Shown here piece after piece: positions 1 to 9,961 of a stretch of DNA of 64,000 bases. The notes under the pieces are model-generated. The model saw only the letters and a program-made list of their open reading frames with translations, was not told the origin of the DNA and did no database searches. Source of the DNA: Bacteroidia bacterium (GTDB lineage Bacteria > Bacteroidota > Bacteroidia > UKL13-3); contig JAIOYZ010000007.1 of NCBI GenBank assembly GCA_021740845.1, positions 1 to 64,000 on the forward strand, in the 5' to 3' direction. Position 1 is the stretch's first letter. Every line of letters starts with the position of its first letter. Both the position numbers and the translations under genes were made by a program.

Positions 1-3000
1 CATTTGCAGGTACTCCATATGTTCCAAATACATTAGCACTATCAAATCTTGCATCTACAACATTTGCATTAGCTGCTGAACTTGAGATATCATATGCCAA
101 CCAATAGTTATTGGTATCATTTACTGTGGTATCATTAATTGAAAATACCATGCTTCCTGATGGGGTGTAAATGGTACCTAATAAATTAGTGTTGGTAAAC
201 GTTGCAGAATTTCCAGTTTTATACAATTTAGCAGAAACTATATCACTTGCACTTGTTGTTCCAGCTGTATTAAATGTTAATTCTGTGATAACACCAGGGT
301 TACAAGGTGAAGAAGTTACTTTAATTGGAACTCTCATTACAGGAACATCAGTTGCACCTGCGCTGGTTGAACCAGAAACTTGAACTGCTCCAGCACTTAT
401 TAAAGAAGGCAAACCGCTTACAATATTAATTGTATAGTCTTCAGTTTCTCCCCAAGTATAAGTACCACAAGAAGCAGGGACTGCAGAAGTTTCAACATAA
501 ATTACACGCATTCTTGTTTCACCTGCCAAAGCAGTACATGGAACTGTGATAGTTCCTGATTTTAGAATACCAGCTGTTGAACCACCAAAAGAACCAGAAG
601 AATATGCCATCTCTCCAGTACCAGTGAAATAACCATCTTGGTTATAATCAATATAGATAACCAAATGAGAAGTATAGTTACCACCACAAGAACTTGTTAA
701 AACAGAGAATGGAGTTGCCAATCCTGCTGGAATTGCTGGAGCAGCTAGCGCGGTAAAATTAGAATACATTCTAGCAACAGTACCAGGTCCACCTGTTGTA
801 CTTGTACAAGAAGTAGTATTATTTAAGGTACCAAAAGTTACATTCCAAATTTCTTCGTCAGCTGTACTTGTTGCAGATGAAATACAATAGTCTGCTCTAA
901 TTTTTCTATAACCTGAAGGGGCTGTTACTGTAGGTGTTTGAGAACTTCCTCCCACACTAATTGAGGTAACTTGGGCGTCTACTGAATCTCCTAAACTTGC
1001 GCCAGAATAAATATCATAAGCTAACCAGAAATAATTGGTATCATTTGCCAATTGTTGGCTACCAGTAATTGCATATGTTGGCCATGATGACGTAGTAGGT
1101 GATGAAACTGAGTAACTACCAAATAATGTACTAGTACTAAAAGTAGAACTATTACCTGTATAATACAATTTCGCACTAGAAATATTTAAAGTATCATTTC
1201 CACCACCAGTTGTATTTAAACTAAATGAAGTAGCAGAAATAGGAGAACCTGTAGATGAAGTAATAACAGCAATTTTTAAAATCTCATTATTTGAACTTCC
1301 AGGTGTTACATAAGTTGTTTTAGGATGACTTGCGGTTGAACCCAAATATGTCATTGGTGAAGCAACTACTAAATTTCCAGTTGGATTATTATTAGCAGGA
1401 ACAAAGCTTGAACCTAAAACAGTAAAACTATCAATTCTAGCATCTAAAGTATTTCCATTAGAAGCAGAACTTGAAACATCATACGCTAACCAATAATTGG
1501 TAGTATCTCCAAAGTTTCTGTTCACAGTATCTGAGACAGTGAATGAAAATGCACCAGAAGGTGAATAAACAGTACCCACCAAGTTAGATGTGTTGAAACC
1601 TGCAGAGACACCTGAATTATAAATTTTAGCTGCTACAATATTAGAAGCAGATGTAGTGCCTACTGTATTGAAGTAGAAATTAGTAGTATAACCATCACCG
1701 CAACCTGTAAATGCTACTGGAATTCTTAATACTGGGAAATCTGTTGCACCTGGAGCTACAAGTCCAGTCATTTGAACTGTATTTGAACTTAAATAACTTA
1801 ATGGTGTAGTATTTTCATATGCACCAATTTTTGGTGGCACATTTCTAATAGCACCCATAATATCTGTACCAACAATACTTGTATAATCACCTCCAGTATA
1901 GCAAGTGGTAACTTGGTAGTTTGTATTGCTTATAAATTTAGGATTTACAAATATTGAAGAGTCACCACCTGCTAATGGTGTATTAAAAGTACTTGAGGTG
2001 TAAGCAGACCCTCTATAAATTGCAGAGGTACTTGCTCCATTGAAATAAATATTATTATTTATTGAATTACTTGCAGTAGGAGCTGAATACAAATAACATG
2101 GCGTTTGAGTACCAGTAGTTGCTGTATTAGCAAAAATATTGTTCTTAACAATTGAATTACTTGGCAAATAAGCTGCAAACGGCGAATAGGTTGCACCTGA
2201 TTGAGGGTAATCTTGTGTTAAGGTATTATGCAAAATAGTTGCAGAAGAAGCTGTTGTTGCATACAAATACATACCATTATTATACCCATAGGTAGTTCTA
2301 CCACCCACGTTATTAATTACATTTAATGGAGATGAGCCTGTATTATAAATGTAATATTGGTAATAATAACCACCATTAACATTGTTACCAATAATATTGG
2401 TTGGTGTTGAGGTTGGGTTAGCACAATAGTACATGTATATACCATAATAAACAGTTGAAGAAGTAGTTGGCATAGAAACTGAATTGCCAATCAAATCAAC
2501 TGCATTATATAGGTAGTATAAATTCATACCCATATAATACATATTGCTAATTGTATTATTTCTAAACTTAAAATTGTAGTTATAAGTGCCATTACTTGCA
2601 CCATAAGCTGAAATACCATAGTAACCGCCAGTACATATATTACTATCAATAGTTATAGAATCATTTCTACACGCTGAAGTACCATTACCACCTAAAGTTG
2701 CTGTAACTGAAATATTGTAACTTGTTGCAGTTTGGTAAGGCATATTAATGATATTACCTACAATAGAACAATTAGAACCATAATTGTTACCTGCAGTACC
2801 TACGATAGCAACACCAACACCTCCTGTAGAAGTATTGTTAATGGTTAAATGACGAATGTTTACATAATTAGCTTGGTTAACCAAGAAAACTGCCGCTCCG
2901 CTAACTGAAGCAGATAAAATCCTTGTGGAGGCAGTATCTCCCTCAAAAGTGATGGTATTGGTTGATGAAGCTCCCGGTATTTGACCAGAAATTACAACCT

Positions 3001-4939
3001 GACCAGAATAAGAACCAGGCAATACTTTAAATATTACAGGACCAGCAACACCATTAGCTAAATCAGCAACTGCTGCCTGGAAAGTTGAATAATCTCCTCC
3101 TGTTCCAATGGTGTATAAGCCACTTAATGGTGCTTTCAATATAATTGCCAAGGTATCATCTGTTGCATCTGCATCTGTAGAAGAATTTGGAGACTCTGTA
3201 TATACTTTTATGCTATTGTTTGAACCTAAAGTAATTTGGTTTGAACCAGTAAATAATACAGAAACAGTATCACAAGCGGCCAATGACCCAGTAAAATACT
3301 GAGTAACTGGAGTGCCATTATTCAATGTATACGAAACTGTAAATGAAGTAACAGTGTTGCTTCCAACATTTTTTACAATGGCTTTAACATCTTGCGCACC
3401 AGAAACCATTGGTAAACCTGGTTGTAAAATTTGTTCAACTTTAATGTTATTACTTAAACTTGCTGCTTCATCAGAGCCAATTAAAGGAGAAGTAACAGAA
3501 CGTGCTTGACCATCTCTATCTGTAGGAACATAAAAACTTCCAATTGGTGAACCTAATTTATTACAAGCATCAAACATATGGCCATCACTTGAATACTTAG
3601 GAAGGTAAACATAAGATGAATCTCCACCAGCTGTTGCTGTATTAAAATTAGAAGCATTATAAGCACCACCTCTATACATTAAATTAGCAGCACTTGCACC
3701 TGTAGAATAATAAATATTATTATTAATGGCTTGCCCTCCTGCTGGGTTGGCTGGACTTGTTGCAAAATAGGCCGCGTAATAACCTGAACTTGTTGTACCT
3801 AAAGCAAAAATATTGTTCATTACACGCACTGCATTTCCAGCATAGTTTCCACTATGATAGAAAGCATATCCATAGGTAGAATTCAACATATAGGAAGTAT
3901 TATGATATACATTTAGGTGACCAGCATAAGTAGTTCCAGTAAAAATATATATTCCATAATTATAAATTCCAGCTCTTCCAATCAAGGTATTGTTATAAAC
4001 CTGAGATGGATTTGATGCTCCTGCAGTAAAATTGTACAAATACATGCCATAAGCAGCATTGTAAACTTGGTTATTTATTATTCTATGTGGGTTATTGCCA
4101 GTATGGTGATTGTAGCAATAGTATATATACATACCATAATAAGCACTAGAATTTACGCTTACCTTATTATTCAAAATTTCCAAACCATTTTGATGGTAGT
4201 AAACGTACATTCCATAATATTTGGAATCTAGAATGTTATTATTTCTAATTTTTACCTCTCTATTTCCTGTATTTCCTAAGGTGGTACGTCCATATAAATA
4301 CAAACCATAATAAGCACCAGTGATGGTATTACTATCAATATTCAAACTATCACAATAAGTATTTCCACCAGTACCATAACCACTCGCTGCTGCTGTAGTT
4401 AAAATACCCATGGAAGTATATGATGTACTAGAGAATGGTATACTAACCTTACAATTATTGATTGTATGGCCTGAACCAATATTAGAAGAAGTATTACCTC
4501 TAATGGCAATACCAGAACAATTAGTTGAACTATTATTAATAACAGTCAACTTTCTTAGGGTAACATATTTATTCAAGTTCAATAAGAAAATTGAACCAGA
4601 ATTAACAGTACCTTGAAAAATAACAGAATCAACATCTGTTCCTTCAAATACAAGAGGGTTAGAAGCACCAACACCCGTGTAATTATTAATGCTAATAGTA
4701 CTTGTTACAGAATAAGTACCAGGAAGGATGGTCATTGTAACTGGACCATTTACACCGTTGGTATTTAAATCTGCTAATGCCGCGGCAATATTAGCATAGG
4801 TTCCACCAGAACCAATTGTGTAGTTTCCACTTAAAGCTTGCGCTCGTATTTTCCCAAAAGAAAATACCGTGAGAAACAACCCAAGCAACAACATGCTTTT
4901 AAAAAGCATGGTCCTTTCTTTAGTAATTGTTTTCATCAT
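1..4939 (-). CDS. Large exported beta-helix/GEVED multidomain protein, 3' end outside window
   Basis: The open frame runs from ATG at 4939 (an ATG-ATG pair) to the left edge, about 1,646 codons without a stop. It is absent from the ORF track because it has no end here. Seen: an N-terminal signal-like segment (LLLGLFLTVFSFG), then a module starting YTIGSGGTY near residue 40 with many YYGMYLYY-type parallel beta-helix turns. A CARDB-like stretch lies near 490-560 and a second copy of the beta-helix module (YTIGTGGDYS) near 607. Domains with a WLAYDI(S/Y)SGAS signature, as in the N-terminal domain of BNR neuraminidases, follow near 1056, 1210 and 1518. A GEVED-type domain (ADYCIS to GETEDYTI) sits near 1348-1500. 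It is probably cell-surface or secreted, perhaps adhesive. A T9SS tail is expected beyond the edge but not seen. The function is not known. Confidence 0.85.
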   Translation of the reverse strand, partial: MMKTITKERTMLFKSMLLLGLFLTVFSFGKIRAQALSGNYTIGSGGTYANIAAALADLNTNGVNGPVTMTILPGTYSVTSTISINNYTGVGASNPLVFEGTDVDSVIFQGTVNSGSIFLLNLNKYVTLRKLTVINNSSTNCSGIAIRGNTSSNIGSGHTINNCKVSIPFSSTSYTSMGILTTAAASGYGTGGNTYCDSLNIDSNTITGAYYGLYLYGRTTLGNTGNREVKIRNNNILDSKYYGMYVYYHQNGLEILNNKVSVNSSAYYGMYIYYCYNHHTGNNPHRIINNQVYNAAYGMYLYNFTAGASNPSQVYNNTLIGRAGIYNYGIYIFTGTTYAGHLNVYHNTSYMLNSTYGYAFYHSGNYAGNAVRVMNNIFALGTTSSGYYAAYFATSPANPAGGQAINNNIYYSTGASAANLMYRGGAYNASNFNTATAGGDSSYVYLPKYSSDGHMFDACNKLGSPIGSFYVPTDRDGQARSVTSPLIGSDEAASLSNNIKVEQILQPGLPMVSGAQDVKAIVKNVGSNTVTSFTVSYTLNNGTPVTQYFTGSLAACDTVSVLFTGSNQITLGSNNSIKVYTESPNSSTDADATDDTLAIILKAPLSGLYTIGTGGDYSTFQAAVADLANGVAGPVIFKVLPGSYSGQVVISGQIPGASSTNTITFEGDTASTRILSASVSGAAVFLVNQANYVNIRHLTINNTSTGGVGVAIVGTAGNNYGSNCSIVGNIINMPYQTATSYNISVTATLGGNGTSACRNDSITIDSNICTGGYYGISAYGASNGTYNYNFKFRNNTISNMYYMGMNLYYLYNAVDLIGNSVSMPTTSSTVYYGIYMYYCANPTSTPTNIIGNNVNGGYYYQYYIYNTGSSPLNVINNVGGRTTYGYNNGMYLYATTASSATILHNTLTQDYPQSGATYSPFAAYLPSNSIVKNNIFANTATTGTQTPCYLYSAPTASNSINNNIYFNGASTSAIYRGSAYTSSTFNTPLAGGDSSIFVNPKFISNTNYQVTTCYTGGDYTSIVGTDIMGAIRNVPPKIGAYENTTPLSYLSSNTVQMTGLVAPGATDFPVLRIPVAFTGCGDGYTTNFYFNTVGTTSASNIVAAKIYNSGVSAGFNTSNLVGTVYSPSGAFSFTVSDTVNRNFGDTTNYWLAYDVSSSASNGNTLDARIDSFTVLGSSFVPANNNPTGNLVVASPMTYLGSTASHPKTTYVTPGSSNNEILKIAVITSSTGSPISATSFSLNTTGGGNDTLNISSAKLYYTGNSSTFSTSTLFGSYSVSSPTTSSWPTYAITGSQQLANDTNYFWLAYDIYSGASLGDSVDAQVTSISVGGSSQTPTVTAPSGYRKIRADYCISSATSTADEEIWNVTFGTLNNTTSCTSTTGGPGTVARMYSNFTALAAPAIPAGLATPFSVLTSSCGGNYTSHLVIYIDYNQDGYFTGTGEMAYSSGSFGGSTAGILKSGTITVPCTALAGETRMRVIYVETSAVPASCGTYTWGETEDYTINIVSGLPSLISAGAVQVSGSTSAGATDVPVMRVPIKVTSSPCNPGVITELTFNTAGTTSASDIVSAKLYKTGNSATFTNTNLLGTIYTPSGSMVFSINDTTVNDTNNYWLAYDISSSAANANVVDARFDSANVFGTYGVPAN

Positions 4940-5046
4940 AATTTATTGTTTATTTTTTGTTAAGTTTTATGTTTTCTAACCTATTATTTTTCTCTCTTTT
5001 AATAAAAATAACTGGCTTGTAAGTTATTAATATTCTCTTAAAATGC

Positions 5047-5085
5047 AAAAACAGGTGTATATAATTAAAACACAAACCTGTTTTT
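5047..5085 (-). terminator. Intrinsic terminator after the endonuclease I gene
   Basis: A perfect 10-bp inverted repeat (AAAAACAGGT / ACCTGTTTTT) with a 19-nt loop is followed on the minus strand by a T run. It lies between the stop of the endonuclease gene and the start of the next minus-strand gene, so those two are probably separate transcripts. Confidence 0.6.
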
Positions 5086-5174
5086 CAGGAACTTAAGTTT
5101 ATAAAAAAAAATCAGGTTTTCAATAATTAATTTTTTTTAGGCTATCAAACACCAAAACTTAAGCAAAATGTGAA

Positions 5175-7715
5175 TTAGTTCTTAATAAGTTTTTTGATAG
5201 CAATTCCTTCATTTGATTCCACTTTTAACCAATAAACCCCAAAATTAAAATTACTCATGTCTATTTCTTGATTTGTAGCAATAAATCCTTCATTCAATTT
5301 TCTTCCAATTGCATCAAATAATTGGTAACTATATTTCTTAGTTTTACTTGGTAATTGCAATAGAACTTTATCGCTAGTTGGGTTTGGATAAACTTCAAAA
5401 TCAAACCTATTATGAATTGTTTTGAGACCTATAGCAATACTTAAATTGAAATAAACGGAAGTATCAGCTGCATTTGAGCTTTTATCTTTAATAATTACCA
5501 CTCCAAAAGGGTGATTAAAATTATTTTGAATAGAATAATTAAACAACTTCGTAGCTGCAGGATAAGAGTTTGAAATTACCTCTAATGTTTGCAGTGAATC
5601 CTGACTAAATAGAATCTCTACACTATCAATATCAATAGCATCCCAACTAATGTTAGCAGAATTTCCTTTGCTCCAAATATCTGTTGCAACTGGTGTAAAT
5701 AATAGTATTGTTGGCTTCTTTGGAGCGGTAGTATCCATAGGAATATAACTCAAGTTCCCAAAATTAATTCTATCTGCCCATTCTGGATGGTCGATAAAAG
5801 GATTTCTATTTCCTTGTGTGGCGGCAACAAATTCATTTCTTGCAATTTCAAACGCATCAGGTGGGTCTGCTTGGTGCCATTCTTTTAACAAGGCTAAATT
5901 TTGATTAGATGGAATCACCCAACTTTTTCCATTTACTCCATTATAGCAAACAGCCATGTAAAATAAAGCTCTTGCCACATTACCTTTGTGCTCGGGTCTT
6001 GGTTCATAAGCAGTCCTATTTGCACTATCTTTTCCTAATATTCCAAAACCTGTAGGAGAAGTATAAGTAGGGGTTACCACTTCGTCAAATGGATGATTGC
6101 TTCTCTTTAAATTGGCATTTGCCTGATGGGCTGGAAATAAATTATGCAAATCATTGTATTCTGGCAATTCCTTACTAGTACCATTTGCATTTGGCCAATC
6201 TGGATTTCCCACATTGCTAGGCATCCAACTTTGTGCCCAAGTATGCTCTCTGGTTAATGTTCCTCCATTACTACCATTTGCCCATACAAATGGTTCATTA
6301 TAAATATGTTCAAAATTAGAATAAACACAAGTAACTGTTTTCTTGCCTCCACTTGTATCCCTAGCTAACCAAGGATTTACCATCCTAGAAATATAATTGC
6401 TATAATAAATGGTGTCGTGTGGGTTAATCTTAGCACTCAAACTACTAATAAAATTAGCTTGGCTAGGGTCAATTCCATTATAATAGTTTCCATAACTTTT
6501 TCCAGGGGTTGTAACTGAGCTAATAAGCGGCGAACCAGTTAAATAATTTTCAAATCCTGCTGGACCATTAAAACTAAAAACAGCATAATGATAATTACTA
6601 TTAGCTAAAATATAGGTTGGGTTCAAACCAAAACTGCTATCTAAAACTGCTTCTATTTGACAGCCTCCAATATAATCTCCCTTTTGATAAGTTTGGCCAT
6701 CCACTGGCGTTTCGTTAACTGGGCCACCTTTCTTTTTAATTACAATATAATGTTCTGGCATTTGAGATGGCGAGGTAAAATTAACCTGAAATCCATACGG
6801 TTTTAAATTTGTAAAAACCAAATTTGTTGGTTGGCTAACAGGTTCTGTGGCAAGGCTACCTCCAATTGCATATAAATCTAATACAAATGGATTTTTGGTG
6901 GTATCGTTACTATAAATTTTCATTAAGGCTTTTCTAGAACCGTTTACAGCCGCATTAAAAAGTAGATTAAGAGGTGAGTTACTGTTTGAACCAACCTTTA
7001 ATGGTAGACCCAAAACAGAAAAGTCGGCAGCAGCTATGCCTTCAAATAAAACACTATCTATAATTAAAGTGTCTGAAGTTCCTTTGTTTTCAATTTGAAT
7101 AGAGGTACTGCTATTATTGCCAACAACTAAATCTGCTCCATTTGCTAATGTTTCTGCTCCAACTTTAACTTGTATAGAAGGATATGGCGCCGCAGGTGCT
7201 GCTTGAATCCAAACACTATCTACGGCCATATTTCCACCAGCAGGATCCGAACTGCCACCAGGCAATTTTTGGGTATAAAAAAACCGTATATACCTAGTTG
7301 TAATTGCTGGGTAATCTATATATCTACCTCCATTAAAATTAGTTGTAGTGCTTGGTTTGGATGTTATAGATCGCATGGTATTCCAAGTTTGTCCATCTGC
7401 ACTTTCTTGAATATCAAAAATACCTCCCCAGGCATTTCCAGCATTTTGAGGGCTTAAATAATAACTTAATGGCCCTGGTTTATCTGTAAATTGAATTACA
7501 ATATTTTCGCCAGTTGCATCTAATCTAGCCGCTAAAGCGTCGCCAATTCCGAAACCATAAGTTAAATTTCCATTTGTACCAAGCGCAAGAGTCCAACCAG
7601 TTGGTGGTGTGCTAATACCTGGTGAGCTAAAATTCCAACTTGTAGGCAAGGTAGTTTGGCCAAAACTAAGCAAACTCAATACAACAAGATTTGTAAGTAG
7701 AATAACTTTTTTCAT
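5175..7715 (-). CDS. Secreted endonuclease I family nuclease with T9SS C-terminal sorting domain
   Basis: 846 aa. An N-terminal signal peptide (about 1-19, ending SFGQ) is followed by a beta-rich region, a choice-of-anchor-D/ASH-like domain (about 180-285) and an FN3-like segment. The endonuclease I domain spans roughly 410-660, with the signatures REHTWAQSWMP (about 487), DLHNLFPAHQ (about 520), a C-terminal EHKGNVARALFY block and GNRNPFIDHPEW (about 635). The family makes Mg-dependent cuts in DNA or RNA. The C-terminal 75 residues carry VYPNP and end in GIAIKKLIKN, a type A T9SS sorting domain, so the enzyme should be exported across the outer membrane or anchored at the surface. Likely roles are nutrient scavenging from extracellular DNA or biofilm remodelling (inference). 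Confidence 0.9.
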   Translation of the reverse strand: MKKVILLTNLVVLSLLSFGQTTLPTSWNFSSPGISTPPTGWTLALGTNGNLTYGFGIGDALAARLDATGENIVIQFTDKPGPLSYYLSPQNAGNAWGGIFDIQESADGQTWNTMRSITSKPSTTTNFNGGRYIDYPAITTRYIRFFYTQKLPGGSSDPAGGNMAVDSVWIQAAPAAPYPSIQVKVGAETLANGADLVVGNNSSTSIQIENKGTSDTLIIDSVLFEGIAAADFSVLGLPLKVGSNSNSPLNLLFNAAVNGSRKALMKIYSNDTTKNPFVLDLYAIGGSLATEPVSQPTNLVFTNLKPYGFQVNFTSPSQMPEHYIVIKKKGGPVNETPVDGQTYQKGDYIGGCQIEAVLDSSFGLNPTYILANSNYHYAVFSFNGPAGFENYLTGSPLISSVTTPGKSYGNYYNGIDPSQANFISSLSAKINPHDTIYYSNYISRMVNPWLARDTSGGKKTVTCVYSNFEHIYNEPFVWANGSNGGTLTREHTWAQSWMPSNVGNPDWPNANGTSKELPEYNDLHNLFPAHQANANLKRSNHPFDEVVTPTYTSPTGFGILGKDSANRTAYEPRPEHKGNVARALFYMAVCYNGVNGKSWVIPSNQNLALLKEWHQADPPDAFEIARNEFVAATQGNRNPFIDHPEWADRINFGNLSYIPMDTTAPKKPTILLFTPVATDIWSKGNSANISWDAIDIDSVEILFSQDSLQTLEVISNSYPAATKLFNYSIQNNFNHPFGVVIIKDKSSNAADTSVYFNLSIAIGLKTIHNRFDFEVYPNPTSDKVLLQLPSKTKKYSYQLFDAIGRKLNEGFIATNQEIDMSNFNFGVYWLKVESNEGIAIKKLIKN

Positions 7716-7846
7716 AAAAACACGATAAATTTAGAGGCAAGGTAAACCTTGATTTTCAGCAATCCTAACTCAACTAATTATTTAATAGTAAACCTCTCGT
7801 TCTTCCTATGCTTTCATAATCCAACTGAGAAAATTAGTTTGGGATT

Positions 7847-9169
7847 ATGAAACAAAAAAAACTAAGCTACCCCAAGAATTTCAAAGAAGATTTACTCCAA
7901 TTTATTTGGAAATATAAATACCTATTGAAGTATCAATTGTATTGCACCAATGGCCAAAAAATTGATATAATAAACCCTGGACTTTTAAACAAAGATTCTG
8001 GACCAGATTTTTTTAATTCAAAAATTAAACTCGACACTACTCTTTGGGCCGGAAATATTGAAATACATATTAAAAGTAGTGATTGGATCCTCCACCAACA
8101 CCATACAGATTTGGCTTATCAGAATGTAATTTTACATGTGGTTTGGGAGGAGGATGAAAAAATTAAAAATAACTATGGTGAAGAAATTCCAACCCTCGAA
8201 TTATGCTACCTATTGCAAGAATCTTTATTAAATACCTATAGCATTCTGATGGAAAATAGCTCAAAAATTCCATGTGCACCAATTTTTGAAATGCCAGAAT
8301 CCATTGTTATATCAACCTGGTTAGATAGATTAAGCATGGAAAGATTACAAAAAAAACATGCTAAAATTATTGCAGAACTTGCCATTAGTAGAGGAAATTG
8401 GGAAGAAATATTTTATAAAATGTTGGCCATTTGCTTTGGGCAAAAAACAAATGCTGTTCCTTTCGAAATTCTTACTCAGTATTTACCCTATTCCTTAGTT
8501 CTAAAATATAAGGGTCAAAAAAAAGTTATTGAATGTTTGATCCTAGGATCCGCAGGCTTTTTGAACAAGAAACTAATAAATCCAATTAACATTTCCATCC
8601 AAAATGAGTTTGTTTTTCTGCAACAAAAACACAACATAAAAACAATGGAAAATAGTGTTTGGAAATTTGGCAAAACAAGACCCTCCAATTTCCCTACCAT
8701 TCGCTTATTTCAGTTTGCAGCGGTATGGTCTAATTTACCAAATCCAATTCAATCTCTATTAAAATGCAACTCCACTCACGAAATTATTAATTTGTTGGTT
8801 CAAACCGACCAACCTAAAGTGGACATAGGAGATTTACATCCTAATAAGGAAAAAACCCAATACGGGGCAATTAAAATAAGTAAACAACTTGGTAATTCAT
8901 TATTAATAAATGCAATAATTCCAGTACTCTTTGCTTACGCTAAAAGCCTAGATAATATAGAACTTCAGGAAAAGGTACAGAATTGGCTCAACGAATTACC
9001 GACAGAAGAAAACCACATTATCAACGACTGGAAGGCCATGGGGATAATTTCGAAAAAAGCCTCAGAATCTCAAGCGCTAATTCAACTAAAGACTTATTAT
9101 TGCAATTACAATCGTTGCTTACAATGTGCCATTGGGAATCATTTGCTCAAAAAAAATATTTCTGTCTAG
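7847..9169 (+). CDS. DUF2851 family protein
   Basis: 440 aa, near full length for this Bacteroidota family of unknown function. Recognisable blocks are GPDFFNSKIKLD, WAGNIEIHIKSSDW and the H-H-x-D-x-AYQNVILHVVW region in the first 110 residues, and a Cys-containing end (YCNYNRCLQCAIG). No signal peptide or membrane segment is visible, so it is probably cytoplasmic. It starts at ATG, 5 bp after a possible -7-like TAGTTTGG. The next gene overlaps its 3' end by about 46 bp, suggesting translational coupling. Confidence 0.85.
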   Translation: MKQKKLSYPKNFKEDLLQFIWKYKYLLKYQLYCTNGQKIDIINPGLLNKDSGPDFFNSKIKLDTTLWAGNIEIHIKSSDWILHQHHTDLAYQNVILHVVWEEDEKIKNNYGEEIPTLELCYLLQESLLNTYSILMENSSKIPCAPIFEMPESIVISTWLDRLSMERLQKKHAKIIAELAISRGNWEEIFYKMLAICFGQKTNAVPFEILTQYLPYSLVLKYKGQKKVIECLILGSAGFLNKKLINPINISIQNEFVFLQQKHNIKTMENSVWKFGKTRPSNFPTIRLFQFAAVWSNLPNPIQSLLKCNSTHEIINLLVQTDQPKVDIGDLHPNKEKTQYGAIKISKQLGNSLLINAIIPVLFAYAKSLDNIELQEKVQNWLNELPTEENHIINDWKAMGIISKKASESQALIQLKTYYCNYNRCLQCAIGNHLLKKNISV

Positions 9170-9699
9170 TTCTACTTTTTGTTGGTCTAGTACCAGCCAA
9201 TTTATTGGGGCAAAACTCATTAATTTTTTTGAACCCAAGCCATGGAAAATTGATAAAAGCCAAAGAAGGAGATGTTTTATCTATTCGGTATAAAGGGTAT
9301 TTGGGTCAAACCGAATATTTTAAGAATACACTTACAGAAATAAAAGATAGCAGTTTTGTACTCGGAGTACCAATATTTAGACGCAATGGCGGGAACATGG
9401 GAAATGAAATAGACCAGCAATTTCAATGCAAAGAAATACGCTATTTGGATGTTATTGCATTTAGAAAAGCTAGTATTGGCAGAAACGTTTTTAAATCTAC
9501 CTTAACCTTAGGTGCGGCTGTAGGAACAGTATTTCTATTTGATAAACTTTATCAAAAAAATCAGGTGTCCACCTTCGCAAAAATTGGCATTTCAATTGGG
9601 GTTGGATTAAGTTTGAATTACCTGATAAATCTAGCTATACCAGAAAAACCAAACCATAAAATGACAGATGGGTGGCAAATTAATCCGTTAAAAGAATAA
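9124..9699 (+). CDS. Small exported/membrane protein, unrecognised
   Basis: The track gives a start at 8983, but that would overlap the DUF2851 frame by 187 bp. I choose the internal ATG at 9124 (191 aa), which sits just before a signal-like segment (KKYFCLVLLFVGLVPANLLGQ). The mature part has a beta-rich stretch and a hydrophobic segment near the C-terminus (FAKIGISIGVGLSLNYLINLA), so it may be membrane-anchored. I do not recognise the family. It overlaps DUF2851 by 46 bp and probably shares its transcript. Confidence 0.65.
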   Translation: MCHWESFAQKKYFCLVLLFVGLVPANLLGQNSLIFLNPSHGKLIKAKEGDVLSIRYKGYLGQTEYFKNTLTEIKDSSFVLGVPIFRRNGGNMGNEIDQQFQCKEIRYLDVIAFRKASIGRNVFKSTLTLGAAVGTVFLFDKLYQKNQVSTFAKIGISIGVGLSLNYLINLAIPEKPNHKMTDGWQINPLKE

Positions 9700-9708
9700 A
9701 AGAATCTA

Positions 9709-9716
9709 TAGTTTTG
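9709..9716 (+). promoter_or_regulatory. -7 box TAGTTTTG for the PspC gene
   Basis: Exact match to the Bacteroidota -7 consensus TAnnTTTG, 15 bp before the ATG at 9732. Its last bases include the TTG that the ORF track used as the start, which argues for the downstream ATG. No clear -33 TTTG is seen. Confidence 0.5.
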
Positions 9717-9731
9717 TTTAAAATCATCACA

Positions 9732-9950
9732 ATGGAAAAGCTAAAATATTTTGTAGAAAAACACGCATTTGGTGTATGCAGCTACCTTGGAGATAGATTC
9801 GGAATATCTTCAAGTAAAATTAGACTCTATTTTATTTACACTTCCTTTATTACGATGGGTTCGCCAGTAATTTTATATTTAATTATGGCCTTTTGGATTA
9901 ATATAAAAAAATATACTAAGCCAAATAAAAACACTCTTTGGGAAATTTAA
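9732..9950 (+). CDS. PspC domain protein
   Basis: 72 aa from the ATG at 9732; the track start is a TTG six codons upstream that overlaps a -7 box. The pattern AFGVCSYLGDRFGISSSKIRL followed by one hydrophobic helix (SPVILYLIMAFWI) is that of small PspC-domain envelope-stress proteins. It lies 11 bp before a histidine kinase gene and could be its target or sensor partner (inference). It is predicted to be an inner-membrane protein. Confidence 0.75.
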   Translation: MEKLKYFVEKHAFGVCSYLGDRFGISSSKIRLYFIYTSFITMGSPVILYLIMAFWINIKKYTKPNKNTLWEI

Positions 9951-9961
9951 CATCAAACTAA

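Noticed and set aside
171-4616. Several plus-strand ORFs of 64-70 aa inside the left-edge region
   Set aside because: They are antisense to the long open minus-strand frame that encodes clear beta-helix domains and a signal peptide, and they match no family.
7170-7457. 95-aa plus-strand ORF inside the endonuclease I gene
   Set aside because: Antisense shadow of a clear coding frame; composition is not protein-like.
8983-9123. Upstream start of the small exported protein
   Set aside because: The extra 47 residues only re-read DUF2851 in another frame and push the signal peptide away from the N-terminus.
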